The notes: generated from the sequence alone by a model not told the origin. A DNA stretch of 64,000 nt from JALYYC01 sp963795805 (GCA_963795805.1 CAWCIV010000004.1:744001-808000), one strand, 5' to 3'. Positions 32,944-42,951 are shown, numbered from the stretch's first letter. A program made the numbers and translations.

Positions 32944-34666
32944 GGGCGGCCTCGATTACGTGAACCGACCGCATGACTTCTCCCACCGTGGTCAGGCCCT
33001 GGTCGATCTTGGCCAGCCCTGACTCGCGCAGCGTGGTCATCCCGTCGTTGATCGCCTGCTGGCGAAGCAAGTCGGGCGACGCGTCACGGAGCAGCATGCG
33101 CTTGATCGCATCGGTCATCTTGAGAACTTCGAAGATGCCGATCCGGCCGTGAAACCCGGTATGAGAACAATTTGCGCAGCCGGTCCCGTGAGCGAAGGTA
33201 GTCCCGGCGCCCCCGATTGCCCGGTAGAACGCGAGGTCCTCGTCTACGGGGGTATACGGCGTGATGCACCGGTCGCAAATCCGGCGGACCAGCCGCTGTG
33301 CCTGGACGCCAATGACCGCGGAGGTCACCATGAACGGCTCGATCCCCATCTCGACGAATCGGTAGATGGCGCCGACCGCATCGGTCGCGTGCAACGAGGA
33401 GAGTACGAGATGCCCGGTCATCGCCGATTGGACCGAAATCTCGGCCGTTTCCTTGTCACGGATCTCACCGACGAGGATGGCGTCCGGGTCCTGGCGCAGA
33501 ATTGCGCGCAGGCCATTCGCGAACGTAATGCCCGCCAACCGGTTGATCTGGATCTGGTTGACGTTTTCGAACGTGTACTCGACCGGGTCTTCGATCGTCA
33601 TCACGTTCCGCTCCGTCCGGTCGAGCTCGCTCACCGCGGCGTAGAGGGTCGTGGTCTTGCCGCTGCCGGTCGGGCCTGTCACTAGGATCATGCCGTACGG
33701 GGAGCGGATCAACTCCATGAACGTGGCAAATGGGCCCGGGGAGAAGCCGAGCGTGTTGACGCCGAGGATGGAACGGGACCGCTCGAGGAGGCGAAGGACG
33801 AGCTTCTCCCCCCAGATGGTCTCGATCGTGCCCACGCGAATGTCGAGGGGCCGGCCCTCCACCGTGGTCTGGATCTGGCCGTCCTGGCTCCGATGGCGGT
33901 CGACGATGTCGAGGTTCGCCAGCAGTTTGACTCGGGACGCAACCGGCGCGGCGAGCGTCGCCGGCAGCCGAGTGGCGTCGTGGAGCACCCCGTCGATCCG
34001 GAAGCGGATCCGCAGATGATCGCGTTGGGGCTCGATGTGGATGTCGGAGGCTCGCTCCTCGGCACCCTGCGCGATGATCAGATCAACAATCTGAACGACC
34101 GGCGCGTCCTGCTTTACCTCCGCGAGGCTCGGACGCGCCTTCCCGGGCTGACGGTTCTCCTCGAAGGAGCGCACGTGGCGATCGACCCCGCCCTGCAGCT
34201 TGTAGAACTGCCCGATGGCGCGATCGATGTCGGAGCGGACCCCGATCAGCGGCATGATCCGCTTGCGGGTCAGCACCCTCAGCTCGGCAAGTAGCGCGAG
34301 GTCCCCGGGGTCGATCGTCGCTACCTCCAGCTCATCCTTCTGCAACCGGACCGGGAGGATACTGTGCTCCCGGGCGTAGGACTCCGGGATGAGCGCGAGC
34401 GCCTCTTTTTCGACGCGGGCCCGGCCAAAGTCGATCAACGGGACGTTGAAGTGCAGGCTCAGCACACCCGCAAGCGCCTTCTCGTCGACCAGGCCGGCCG
34501 CCAGCAGGACCTGCCCCAGGGGGAGCTTCGAGCGCTTCTGTTCGTCGAGACCTTGCTGTAGCTGGTCGTTCGTGAGGAGGCCGTGCTCGATCAGCAGCTC
34601 GCCGAGCCGCTTGACCTGGTGAGGACCAACGCCGAATTGGGGAGCGTCCCGCTCAACCGCGCTCAT
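32936..34666 (-). CDS. pilB: Type IV pilus extension ATPase PilB with N-terminal MshEN domain
   Basis: 576 residues. The N-terminal ~20-70 segment matches the cyclic-di-GMP-binding MshEN pattern (RLGELLIEHGLL then LPLGQVLLAAGL, with regularly spaced L and Q). The GspE catalytic core has Walker A VTGPTGSGKTTTLY, the Asp box TIEDPVEY, LVGEIRDKETAE and the His box SLHATDA. A four-cysteine zinc motif (CDRC and CANC) is complete. It powers pilus extension. ATGA overlap (34663-34666) couples it to the small HTH gene upstream. Confidence 0.95.
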   Translation of the reverse strand: MSAVERDAPQFGVGPHQVKRLGELLIEHGLLTNDQLQQGLDEQKRSKLPLGQVLLAAGLVDEKALAGVLSLHFNVPLIDFGRARVEKEALALIPESYAREHSILPVRLQKDELEVATIDPGDLALLAELRVLTRKRIMPLIGVRSDIDRAIGQFYKLQGGVDRHVRSFEENRQPGKARPSLAEVKQDAPVVQIVDLIIAQGAEERASDIHIEPQRDHLRIRFRIDGVLHDATRLPATLAAPVASRVKLLANLDIVDRHRSQDGQIQTTVEGRPLDIRVGTIETIWGEKLVLRLLERSRSILGVNTLGFSPGPFATFMELIRSPYGMILVTGPTGSGKTTTLYAAVSELDRTERNVMTIEDPVEYTFENVNQIQINRLAGITFANGLRAILRQDPDAILVGEIRDKETAEISVQSAMTGHLVLSSLHATDAVGAIYRFVEMGIEPFMVTSAVIGVQAQRLVRRICDRCITPYTPVDEDLAFYRAIGGAGTTFAHGTGCANCSHTGFHGRIGIFEVLKMTDAIKRMLLRDASPDLLRQQAINDGMTTLRESGLAKIDQGLTTVGEVMRSVHVIEAARA

Positions 34667-34893
34667 CGGTGGTGCACCACCGGGGACGTGAGCCGTTGCT
34701 TGATGGTCTCCAGGTCCGCAACGGTGAAGCGTAAGTGCTGCCCCGGCGTGCGGAAGGCCGGGGCGATGTCTCCCCGGTTCACGGCGCGGATCAAGGTCGA
34801 TTTGCTGATCCCAAGCCAGTGGGCCGCTTCGCTGGTCGACAGCGCGGCTTTCATGTGTGTAACCGCTTCAAACGCGTCAAGTGGAGCAACCAT
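34663..34893 (-). CDS. Small HTH (MerR/excisionase-type) DNA-binding protein
   Basis: 76 residues with a helix-turn-helix domain at about 17-65 (LSTSEAAHWLGISKSTLIRA, then GDIAPAFRTPGQHLRF). Such proteins bind DNA, and this one could control the pilus operon. Its stop overlaps the pilB start (ATGA), and it starts 29 bases after pilT. A helix-turn-helix of similar type forms the N-terminus of the GGDEF protein at 24837-27248. A DNA-modification or phage origin is possible, but the operon position favours a native regulator. Confidence 0.8.
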   Translation of the reverse strand: MVAPLDAFEAVTHMKAALSTSEAAHWLGISKSTLIRAVNRGDIAPAFRTPGQHLRFTVADLETIKQRLTSPVVHHR

Positions 34894-34922
34894 GCGGCGA
34901 TCGAGGTCCGCCGACGTACCGA

Positions 34923-36011
34923 TCAGGCCGCGAAACGGCGGAGTTCTTCAGGGTGCGTGGCGCGTGCGACGGCCAGGCTGTAGTCGACCAGGCCCGCCTT
35001 GATCAAGTCGCCCAGGCTGCGCTCCATCGTGTTCATGCCGTCCTTCGAGCTGGTCTCGAGCACATTGCGAAGCTGCCGGGTTTTGCCTTCCTTGATCAGG
35101 TTTTGGACGGCCATGGTATTCAGCAGCACCTCGAAGGCCGCCACCCGGCCGGGACCGTCGCGTCTCGGCAGGAGTTGTTGATAGATGACCGCCGCCAGGG
35201 TGTTCGAAAGCTGCACCCGAACCTGCTGCTGCTGTTCGGCGGGAAACACGTCCACGATGCGATCGACCGCCTGGGTCGTATCGTTGGTATGCAATGTCGC
35301 CAGCACGAGGTGCCCGGTCTCGGCGATCGTGATGGCGGCGGAGATCGTCTCGAGATCGCGCATTTCGCCGATCAGCAGCACATCGGGGGTCTGGCGCAAG
35401 GAGGCCCGAAGTGCCTCGGCGAACGACCGGGCGTCGGCCCCGACCTCCCGTTGTTCGACAATACCTGCCTGATGGCGATAGACGTACTCGATCGGGTCCT
35501 CGATGGTGATGACGTGACAGGGCCGGGTGGCGACGATGTCATTGACCATGGCGGCGAGCGTCGACGATTTACCCGATCCCGTCGGGCCCGTTACCAGGAT
35601 CAGCCCCTGGTGAAGTCGGGTCAGGCCGCGAATGACGGGTGGAACTCCCAGCGCGTCGAAACTGGGAATCTTGTAGGGAATCAGCCGCAGCGCGAGTCCC
35701 ACGGAGCCTCGCTGTTTGAAGGCGTTGATTCGAAACCTCGCCCGGCCCATCCAGTTGAACGAGAAGTCGAGGTCGCCCTCCTCCATGAAGCGGGCCCAGC
35801 GGTCGCTCGAAAGCACCTCGTGGCCGATCTGCTCAATCTGGTCGGGGCGAAGCGCTTCCTCGGCGATCGCGACGAGATCGCCGTCTTTGCGCATGGTGGG
35901 AGGCGCTCCGGCAGTCAGGATGAGGTCCGACGCCCCCCGGTCGACAAGGACCTGGAGGTAGGCGTCGATCCCGCGGGGCGTCTCAGGGGTCGATTGGGCG
36001 GACGGTGACAT
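34923..36011 (-). CDS. pilT: Twitching motility retraction ATPase PilT
   Basis: 362 residues with the PilT core: Walker A LVTGPTGSGKSSTLAAM, the Asp box TIEDPIEYVY, the His box ATLHTNDTTQAVDR and the AIRNLI-like retraction region, here MAVQNLIKEGKTRQL. PilT disassembles pili for twitching and DNA uptake. ATG 36011 lies only 3 bases from the divergent prepilin-peptidase-like gene. It is the first gene of the long minus operon. Confidence 0.95.
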   Translation of the reverse strand: MSPSAQSTPETPRGIDAYLQVLVDRGASDLILTAGAPPTMRKDGDLVAIAEEALRPDQIEQIGHEVLSSDRWARFMEEGDLDFSFNWMGRARFRINAFKQRGSVGLALRLIPYKIPSFDALGVPPVIRGLTRLHQGLILVTGPTGSGKSSTLAAMVNDIVATRPCHVITIEDPIEYVYRHQAGIVEQREVGADARSFAEALRASLRQTPDVLLIGEMRDLETISAAITIAETGHLVLATLHTNDTTQAVDRIVDVFPAEQQQQVRVQLSNTLAAVIYQQLLPRRDGPGRVAAFEVLLNTMAVQNLIKEGKTRQLRNVLETSSKDGMNTMERSLGDLIKAGLVDYSLAVARATHPEELRRFAA

Positions 36012-36014
36012 TGA

Positions 36015-36416
36015 TTGCTTGACATCCTGTGCAACCTGCTTGGCGCCGCCTTCTTGCTTCCGCTCGGGATGGCATTGGGCAGCTTTTTCGAGCTGGCGGC
36101 GGACCGGCTTCCACGGGGAGAGTCCCTCCTATGGCCACCGTCGCACTGCACCACGTGCCAACACCGGCTTACGGTCGACGAGTTGATCCCGGTGATCAGT
36201 TACCTGGCCCAGCACGGGAGGTGCACCAGCTGCGACACACCGATTGGGTCCGGAGTTCCGGTCCGGGAAGGGCTCAGCGGACTGGCGGTTGCTCTCCCTT
36301 GGCTGCTGGTCGGGTGCGCCCATCCGATGGCCTCACTGCTCGTCGGTCTCGGATTGCTGGTGGCGATCTGGGTAGTGCGGATTGTGGCCGTGCGGCGTCA
36401 GCGGTCGGCCTCCTGA
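36015..36416 (+). CDS. Truncated prepilin peptidase: N-terminal domain only
   Basis: 133 residues from TTG 36015. They match the N-terminal half of PilD: a first helix with GMALGSFFELAADRLPRGES, then the zinc-type CTTC and CTSC pairs and a GLSGL region. The gene stops after about the second helix, before the two catalytic Asp residues of the aspartic peptidase half. No remnant of that half lies in the 38 bases before the next gene. It could act as an N-methyltransferase-type partner or be a decayed gene. A complete peptidase must be elsewhere if these pili are made. Confidence 0.75.
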   Translation: MLDILCNLLGAAFLLPLGMALGSFFELAADRLPRGESLLWPPSHCTTCQHRLTVDELIPVISYLAQHGRCTSCDTPIGSGVPVREGLSGLAVALPWLLVGCAHPMASLLVGLGLLVAIWVVRIVAVRRQRSAS

Positions 36417-36454
36417 GGTGCAACCAAGCAGGGCCTGATCCGTTCTAGGACCAA

Positions 36455-37291
36455 ATGCGGGTTCGGCCGGTCGGGATCAGACGTATCATCGCCCTCGCCA
36501 TCTTGTTGGCCGCGGTCGCGGCGGTCGCCTACCTCGAAAAGTCAATGGCCGGGGGTGTCGATGTCCAACTCGTCTACTTCCTGATCGCGCTGACTGGCGC
36601 GGTGCTCCTTCCGCGGTCGCTTGCTGTGGCGATCGCGGCCGGCGTTGCCGTGGTCGGCGCCGGGCTGAGCGGTGAGAGCGGCGGTTTCCTCGCGCTCAAC
36701 GTGCTGACGCACTTCATGATCTACGGCTACGCGGCCCTGCTCACCGGTAACTGGGAACGGGAACGCCGCCGCCTGATGCAGATGAGCCGCATCGACGAAT
36801 TGACCGGCCTGCACAACCTGCGCGCGCTCCGCGAGCAGCTTCCCGTCTGGTTGGGTCCCGCCGTTCGGACCAAGCGCTCGATGGCGATCCTGATGGTCGA
36901 CGTCGACGGCTTCAAGGGCGTCAACGACCGTCTCGGCCATACGACCGGGAACGAGCTGCTCAAGGAGATCGCCAGCCTGCTTCGCTTCTCGGTCCGCGTC
37001 GGCGATGAACCCTTTCGCTTCGGGGGCGACGAGTTCGTGCTGCTGCTTTCGGATGCCGACGGCCCCGGGGCCACAGTTGTCGCGTCCCGCATCCAGGACA
37101 TGTACGCCACGATGGGCCAGACGCTGCGTGGGACGGACGTCACGATCGCCCTGAGCATCGGAGTCGCCCTGTTCCCGCAGGACGGCACGACGCCAGAGGC
37201 GTTGCTCGCCCGCGCCGATGAGGCGCTCTACCAGGGGAAACGAGCCGGCGGTGGCAGGGTCACTCGCTACGAGGCGCCTGCCGCCGCCTGA
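36455..37291 (+). CDS. Membrane diguanylate cyclase (GGDEF)
   Basis: 278 residues. Three or four membrane helices fill ~1-90, then a short linker and a GGDEF domain (~115-275) with DELTGLHN, FGGDEFVLLL and the inhibitory RxxD site (RVGDEPFRFGGDEF). All residues for cyclic-di-GMP synthesis look intact. It lies next to the pilus operon, whose PilB has a cyclic-di-GMP-binding domain, so a regulatory link is likely. It follows the truncated peptidase by 38 bases and may be co-transcribed. Confidence 0.9.
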   Translation: MRVRPVGIRRIIALAILLAAVAAVAYLEKSMAGGVDVQLVYFLIALTGAVLLPRSLAVAIAAGVAVVGAGLSGESGGFLALNVLTHFMIYGYAALLTGNWERERRRLMQMSRIDELTGLHNLRALREQLPVWLGPAVRTKRSMAILMVDVDGFKGVNDRLGHTTGNELLKEIASLLRFSVRVGDEPFRFGGDEFVLLLSDADGPGATVVASRIQDMYATMGQTLRGTDVTIALSIGVALFPQDGTTPEALLARADEALYQGKRAGGGRVTRYEAPAAA

Positions 37292-37323
37292 CTGGCGGCA
37301 GGTGAACGACCCGCGAGTGGCGG

Positions 37324-38292
<969 letters not shown>

Positions 38293-38394
38293 GTGGCATC
38301 AAAATTAGCGCGGTGCGATTACGGCGCTTCTTTCCGCGTGGCAGTTCGTCGACAGAACCTGTGACGGCCAGTCAACGAAGCCGTAACGGGCCTG

Positions 38395-38742
38395 TTACCC
38401 GGGGGGCCACCCCATGCTTCTTCCCCCAAGCAGGTGCAGATGGAGGTGGTAGACGGTCTGGCCCGCCTGCGGCCCGTTGTTGAAGACGAGGCGGTAACCG
38501 TCCTTCGCGATCTGGCGCTCCTCAGCGATTCGGTTGGCCACGCCGATCAGCCGCGGCACGACCGCCGCGTCTTCCTGAGTCAGGTCATGGACGGATGGGA
38601 TGTGCACCTTCGGGATCACGAGCACGTGCGTCGGCGCTACCGGTCGGATGTCGTCGAAGGCGACGGTCTCCTCGTCACGAAAGACCTCCTTCGCGGGGAT
38701 CTCCCTGGCGAAGATTTTGCAGAAGAGGCACTCCTCGGGCAT
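38395..38742 (-). CDS. HIT family (HINT-like) nucleotide hydrolase
   Basis: 115 residues with the histidine triad HLHLHLLGG near the C-terminus and an N-terminal CLFCKIFAREIPA with zinc-type cysteines. HINT proteins hydrolyse adenosine 5'-phosphoramidates and similar compounds. It is downstream of mtaB (9 bases) and rsmE, as in many Gram-positive-like genomes. Complete by length. Confidence 0.93.
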   Translation of the reverse strand: MPEECLFCKIFAREIPAKEVFRDEETVAFDDIRPVAPTHVLVIPKVHIPSVHDLTQEDAAVVPRLIGVANRIAEERQIAKDGYRLVFNNGPQAGQTVYHLHLHLLGGRSMGWPPG

Positions 38743-38751
38743 GCTGGGAGT

Positions 38752-39984
38752 TTAGCCGCCGGGCGAGAGCAATCCGTCGGCGGTGGCGGCAAGTGGGCGA
38801 ACGGTCGCTTCGGCGCCGAGCCGCTGACGGCGGTCGGGGGCGTAGACCGTGATGTAGTTATCGCTCAGCCCACGAATCCGGTTCGGAAAGCGACGGTCCC
38901 AGATGACGTGAAGGTCGCGCCCAAGAAAGCGCTGTTCATAGGCGCGCCGCTGCACCTCCGCCTGCTCCTGCAGCCGGCGGCTCCGGTCACGGCTGATGGG
39001 GTCGTCGACCGGCAGGCCGAGGCGAGGCGCCGCCGTCCCGGCGCGGGGCGAGTAGCGAAAGACATGCATGCCGCTGAATCCGACCTCACGCGCGAGCGCC
39101 TCGGTGTCGGCGAAGTCCGCATCGGTTTCCCCGGGAAACCCCACGATGATGTCGGTCGTAAACGCCATCTCGGGGGAGCGAGCGCGGATCGCCGCGACCA
39201 GGTCGAGATATTCCTGCCGGCGGTAGAGCCGGCCCATGCGCTTGAGCACGCGGTCGCTGCCCGACTGCAGGGGGATGTGCAAATGCCGGCATAAGGCAGG
39301 CTCCGACGCCAGCTCGATCAGCTCGGGCGTGAAGTCGTTCGCGTTGATCGAGCTCAAGCGGATCCGGGCGGGAGCGGCCGCCTCGACGAGCCGGCGAAGG
39401 AACGCGGCCAGCGAGCCGCCCCGCTCGCGCGCGTACGACCCGAGGTCGACACCGGTGAGGACGATCTCGCGATAGCCATCGGCGACGGCGCCTGTCGCCC
39501 GCTCGAGCAATTGCGCCTCGTCCTCGCTGCGAGACGCGTCCCGCGTCCGCCAGACGATGCAGTAGGTGCAGCGGTGGTTGCAGCCGTCCTGGACCTTCAA
39601 GAAGAAGCGCGAGCGGCTGAGGCTGTTGGAGCCACTGGATGCCGGTTGGAAATTCGTCACGACATAGTCGAAAATCTCACCCTTCCTGGCGTTGCCGAAG
39701 GCCGCGTCGACCGATGGCGTGGCCGAGACGCGGGGATTCGGGTTGTCGACGTGACACCCGGTGAGGATGAGGTGCGCCGCCGGGTGCCGCCGTCGCAGGC
39801 CATGCACGAGCGTGCGGACCTTCCGGTCGGCCTGCGCCGTCACCGTGCAGCTGTTGATGACGCAGATGTCGGGGCCGTCCTCCGTGTCCGAGACCGAGAA
39901 GCCGGCCCGCGCGAGTCGATCGCCGAGCTCCGCCATCTCGGCGAAATTCACCTTGCACCCGAGCGTCTGGATCGAAACTTTCAC
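38752..39984 (-). CDS. mtaB: tRNA t6A37 C2-methylthiotransferase MtaB
   Basis: 410 residues with the three-part methylthiotransferase layout. The N-terminal UPF0004 domain has cysteines in TLGCKVNF, NSCTVT and TGCHV. The radical SAM core has CNHRCTYC, and a C-terminal TRAM-like domain is present. It converts t6A37 to ms2t6A in ANN-decoding tRNAs. It overlaps the rsmE stop by 4 bases (39981-39984), giving an rsmE-mtaB-HIT operon. Confidence 0.95.
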   Translation of the reverse strand: MKVSIQTLGCKVNFAEMAELGDRLARAGFSVSDTEDGPDICVINSCTVTAQADRKVRTLVHGLRRRHPAAHLILTGCHVDNPNPRVSATPSVDAAFGNARKGEIFDYVVTNFQPASSGSNSLSRSRFFLKVQDGCNHRCTYCIVWRTRDASRSEDEAQLLERATGAVADGYREIVLTGVDLGSYARERGGSLAAFLRRLVEAAAPARIRLSSINANDFTPELIELASEPALCRHLHIPLQSGSDRVLKRMGRLYRRQEYLDLVAAIRARSPEMAFTTDIIVGFPGETDADFADTEALAREVGFSGMHVFRYSPRAGTAAPRLGLPVDDPISRDRSRRLQEQAEVQRRAYEQRFLGRDLHVIWDRRFPNRIRGLSDNYITVYAPDRRQRLGAEATVRPLAATADGLLSPGG

Positions 39985-40676
39985 GACTGATGAACGAGGA
40001 TAGCAGTGGCCACGATGGGCGCGAGCCGGGCGCGAAGGATGCGGGGGCCGAGGCTGACACGAGTCCCGCCGGCGCGGTCCATCGCGTGCAGCTCGTCGTC
40101 CGTCCAGCCGCCTTCGGGGCCAATGGCAAGCGCGATGGTCGCGGCTTCCAGGCCCGCCGCGGACAGCGGCGTAGGGGCCCGCGGGTCGAGCACCAGGAGC
40201 GTTGCCTGCGATTGGTGCAACGCCTCCGCCAGCGGGAGAGGCCCGGCGATCTCGGGGACGCCTCCCCGATGACTCTGCTCGGCGGCGGATTCGGCAATGG
40301 CCTGCCAGCGGGCGCGGCGGTCCGGTCCTGCGCGGCTGATGGACCGCGTCGCCTGGATCGCGATCAAGCGGGACATCCCGACGGCCGTCGTCCCCTCGAT
40401 GACGGCGTCGAAATCCGGGTTGGGCAGGAGCGACTGCAGCAGCGTCACGGAGACGACCGGCTCATTGCGAGCTGGGCGGACTTCCTCGATCCGGCCCACT
40501 ACCCGGTTGGCCTCGACCTGCACGACCTCCATGACGTGTTCGCGAGCGTTCACGACCGCCACGCCGCGCTCGCCGACGCGAATGCGCAGCACGCGACCGA
40601 GGTGGTGCGCTTTCTTGCCCTCGATCACGATCTCGCCGCCCCGAAGTTGTGTCGGATCGACAAACGTCCAGAACAT
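39981..40676 (-). CDS. rsmE: 16S rRNA m3U1498 methyltransferase RsmE
   Basis: 231 residues with an N-terminal PUA-like domain (HLGRVLRIRVGE) and a SPOUT methyltransferase domain. The SPOUT knot motif ALAIGPEGGWTDDEL and the C-terminal SLGPRILRAR are diagnostic. It methylates U1498 of 16S rRNA. It heads the rsmE-mtaB-HIT operon, 31 bases after the nucleotidyltransferase-like gene. Confidence 0.95.
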   Translation of the reverse strand: MFWTFVDPTQLRGGEIVIEGKKAHHLGRVLRIRVGERGVAVVNAREHVMEVVQVEANRVVGRIEEVRPARNEPVVSVTLLQSLLPNPDFDAVIEGTTAVGMSRLIAIQATRSISRAGPDRRARWQAIAESAAEQSHRGGVPEIAGPLPLAEALHQSQATLLVLDPRAPTPLSAAGLEAATIALAIGPEGGWTDDELHAMDRAGGTRVSLGPRILRARLAPIVATAILVHQS

Positions 40677-40707
40677 GTCGCGTCATCGTACTCAGGGGTG
40701 CGTCCCC

Positions 40708-41481
40708 TCAGGCCTTTTCGTACGGCTGACGGACCTCCTCGGGAAGCTCGTACCAGCTCATGCGGTCCCCAACGCGGCTGCGCAGCTTCCACTTGAGCGA
40801 CTTTGGCTCTGCGTCGATCACCTGCCAGAGCTCCTCAAGGCGCTGCTCGACGACGGCGGCCGGTACATCGAGCTGGTGACCCGCTTCGCGGACGCGCTGG
40901 GTATTCAGCTGGAGGGTGCGGTGGAGCCCCCAGTCCTGCGAGCACAGGCGCGCCAGGTAGGGCGCGTTGATCGCGTCCTCATCGCTGTCGGCAATCGGGT
41001 GGTCGAGAAGGAGCGCCACCGTGTCGACCAGGTCCTTCTGGTTGACCTCGAACACCTGGAGCTTGCTCAGCAGCAGATCAGCGGGCGACAGGCATGGTCC
41101 GTCCATGCCCAACCGGTCGGCGAGCTCGATCACGTGGCACATCCGCATCCGGTCGATGAAGACGTCGATCTGGCGGCCATTATTGTCATCGAGATAGAGG
41201 AGCCGCTGGTGGCCGTTGAGGGTGTTGAACCGCATGTCCCCCTGGTAACCGAGCGACTCGAAGAGCTTCTGGACGGCGCCACGCTGCTTGGAGGGGGCGA
41301 CGAAATCCAGGTCGCCATACTTCCGCTTGAGCGGGGGCCGCGTGGCGCTTTGCGAGTGGAGGTTGACGGCCACACCTCCGACCAGCTTGGCGGACACTTT
41401 CGCCTCGCGAGCGGCCGCCCCGATGCGTTCGGCCTCGGCGATCACGTCCGCGTGAGGGCCGTTGCTGCTGGGTGCGGCCAA
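40708..41481 (-). CDS. Nucleotidyltransferase-fold protein
   Basis: 257 residues with an N-terminal nucleotidyltransferase-type core: LVGGVAVNLHS, then the acidic pair in KYGDLDFVAPSK and a third carboxylate in QIDVFIDRM. The AbiEii/MNT group shows this pattern. The C-terminal half is helical. No antitoxin partner is adjacent, so a toxin role is not claimed. It is the final gene after the aldehyde dehydrogenase (3 bases between stop and start), so it could be read through from the catabolic operon. Confidence 0.65.
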   Translation of the reverse strand: MAAPSSNGPHADVIAEAERIGAAAREAKVSAKLVGGVAVNLHSQSATRPPLKRKYGDLDFVAPSKQRGAVQKLFESLGYQGDMRFNTLNGHQRLLYLDDNNGRQIDVFIDRMRMCHVIELADRLGMDGPCLSPADLLLSKLQVFEVNQKDLVDTVALLLDHPIADSDEDAINAPYLARLCSQDWGLHRTLQLNTQRVREAGHQLDVPAAVVEQRLEELWQVIDAEPKSLKWKLRSRVGDRMSWYELPEEVRQPYEKA

Positions 41482-41484
41482 CGG

Positions 41485-42951
41485 TCAGCCGTCCTGGACG
41501 TCGACGATGATCGTCTTCAGGTCGGTCATCTGCTCGATCGCCCGGTGGCCGCCGACTCGACCGATGCCACTCTCCTTGCCGGCGCGGCCGCCGAACGGGA
41601 TGTGCGCTTCCCAGTAGTTGGAGGACTCGTTCACGTTCACCCAACCGGTCTCCATCCGCTGCGCGAAACGCAGCGCCCGGTCGATGTCCCGCGTGTAGAC
41701 CGATCCAAGCAGCCCGTAGGGCGAATCATTGGCGATGGAGAGGGCTTCCGCCTCGGTTTCGAACGGGATCAGCGGCGCGATCGGGCCGAATGTCTCCTCG
41801 CGGCTCACGCGCATACGGGGATTCACGCCCGTCAACACGGTGGCCTCGTAGAACAGTTGGGTCGGGAAGCGAGTCGCGCGGGCGCCGCCGATCGCAATCC
41901 GGGCGCCATGATCGACTGCATCTTTGATGTGTTCGTCCATCTTGACGGCGACGCCCTCGTTGTTCAGCGGGCCCAGCGTCGTCTCGTCGTCGAACGGATC
42001 CCCCAGCTTCAGTTGCTTCACCGCCGCACGCAGCTGCGCCGTGAATTCCTCCTCGATCGCGCGGTGGACCAGGATTCGTTCCCCCGCCGTGCAACTCTGC
42101 CCGGCGCACAGAAAGCACCCGGTAATGGTGCCGTCAACCGCGCGATCGATTTGGGCATCCTCGAAGATCACCATCGGACCGTTTCCCCCCAGCTCGAGCA
42201 TCACATGCTTGCCCGCCGCGCGCCGGGCGACCGACTGCCCGGTTTGGGTCGAGCCCACGAAGCCGATGCCGGCGATCAGGGGATGGCCGGCGATCTCGTC
42301 GCCGACGACGGCGCCCGGACCCGTGACGAGATTGATCGCCCCTGCCGGCAGGTCCGCCTCGGCGAAGCATTCCATCAGCTTCACCGAGATGGCGGAGGTT
42401 GACGTCGCCGGCGCCCAGACGATGGGATTGCCGCCGGCGAGGGCCGGAGCGATCACCTCCGTCGCCATCGTCAGTGGCCAGTTCCACGGGGTGATGACAC
42501 CGTAGACGCCGCGAGGCACGCGGAGCGTGAAGACCAGCTTGTCCTTGCTCATCGAGGGGATGACGTTGGTCTCGAGCCGCTTGATGTCTTCAGCGGCGAT
42601 GCGGAAATATTCGATTGCCTCCGAGACTTCGCCGAGAGCCTCGGCCTTGTATGGCTTGCCCTGGTCGAGGCTGAGCCACCGGGCCAGTTCCTCGCGGCGT
42701 TGCTCCATGGCCTCGGCGATCCGATGGAGCAGCGCGGCCCGCTCGAAGGCGCCGAGCTCGGCCATCGCACTCCGTGCCTGGTGCGCGACCTCGACGGCCC
42801 GGCCTGCGTCGGCTCGCGTGCCCTTGGGGACTCGGGCGATCACGTCGCCGGTCGACGGGCTCGTCGCCTCGAACGTTTCACCGCTCTCCGAGTCCGTCCA
42901 GCGGCCGCCGATAAACATCTTCAACGTCTCGACTTTGTCGGCGACCTTCAT
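41485..42951 (-). CDS. NAD(P)-dependent aldehyde dehydrogenase
   Basis: 488 residues of the ALDH superfamily. Catalytic residues are visible: Asn in ITPWNWPL, Glu in MLELGGNGP and Cys in CAGQSCTAGER. The C-terminal PYGLLGSVYTRD segment is normal. In this operon it could oxidise formaldehyde, betaine aldehyde or an aldehyde made by the iron alcohol dehydrogenase. ATG 42951 overlaps the stop of the FAD-GcvT gene (ATGA). Confidence 0.9.
   Translation of the reverse strand: MKVADKVETLKMFIGGRWTDSESGETFEATSPSTGDVIARVPKGTRADAGRAVEVAHQARSAMAELGAFERAALLHRIAEAMEQRREELARWLSLDQGKPYKAEALGEVSEAIEYFRIAAEDIKRLETNVIPSMSKDKLVFTLRVPRGVYGVITPWNWPLTMATEVIAPALAGGNPIVWAPATSTSAISVKLMECFAEADLPAGAINLVTGPGAVVGDEIAGHPLIAGIGFVGSTQTGQSVARRAAGKHVMLELGGNGPMVIFEDAQIDRAVDGTITGCFLCAGQSCTAGERILVHRAIEEEFTAQLRAAVKQLKLGDPFDDETTLGPLNNEGVAVKMDEHIKDAVDHGARIAIGGARATRFPTQLFYEATVLTGVNPRMRVSREETFGPIAPLIPFETEAEALSIANDSPYGLLGSVYTRDIDRALRFAQRMETGWVNVNESSNYWEAHIPFGGRAGKESGIGRVGGHRAIEQMTDLKTIIVDVQDG

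Noticed and set aside
40708..41481. AbiEii-type toxin of a toxin-antitoxin pair
   Set aside because: The fold pattern fits nucleotidyltransferases, but no AbiEi-like antitoxin gene is adjacent; the neighbours are rsmE and an aldehyde dehydrogenase.
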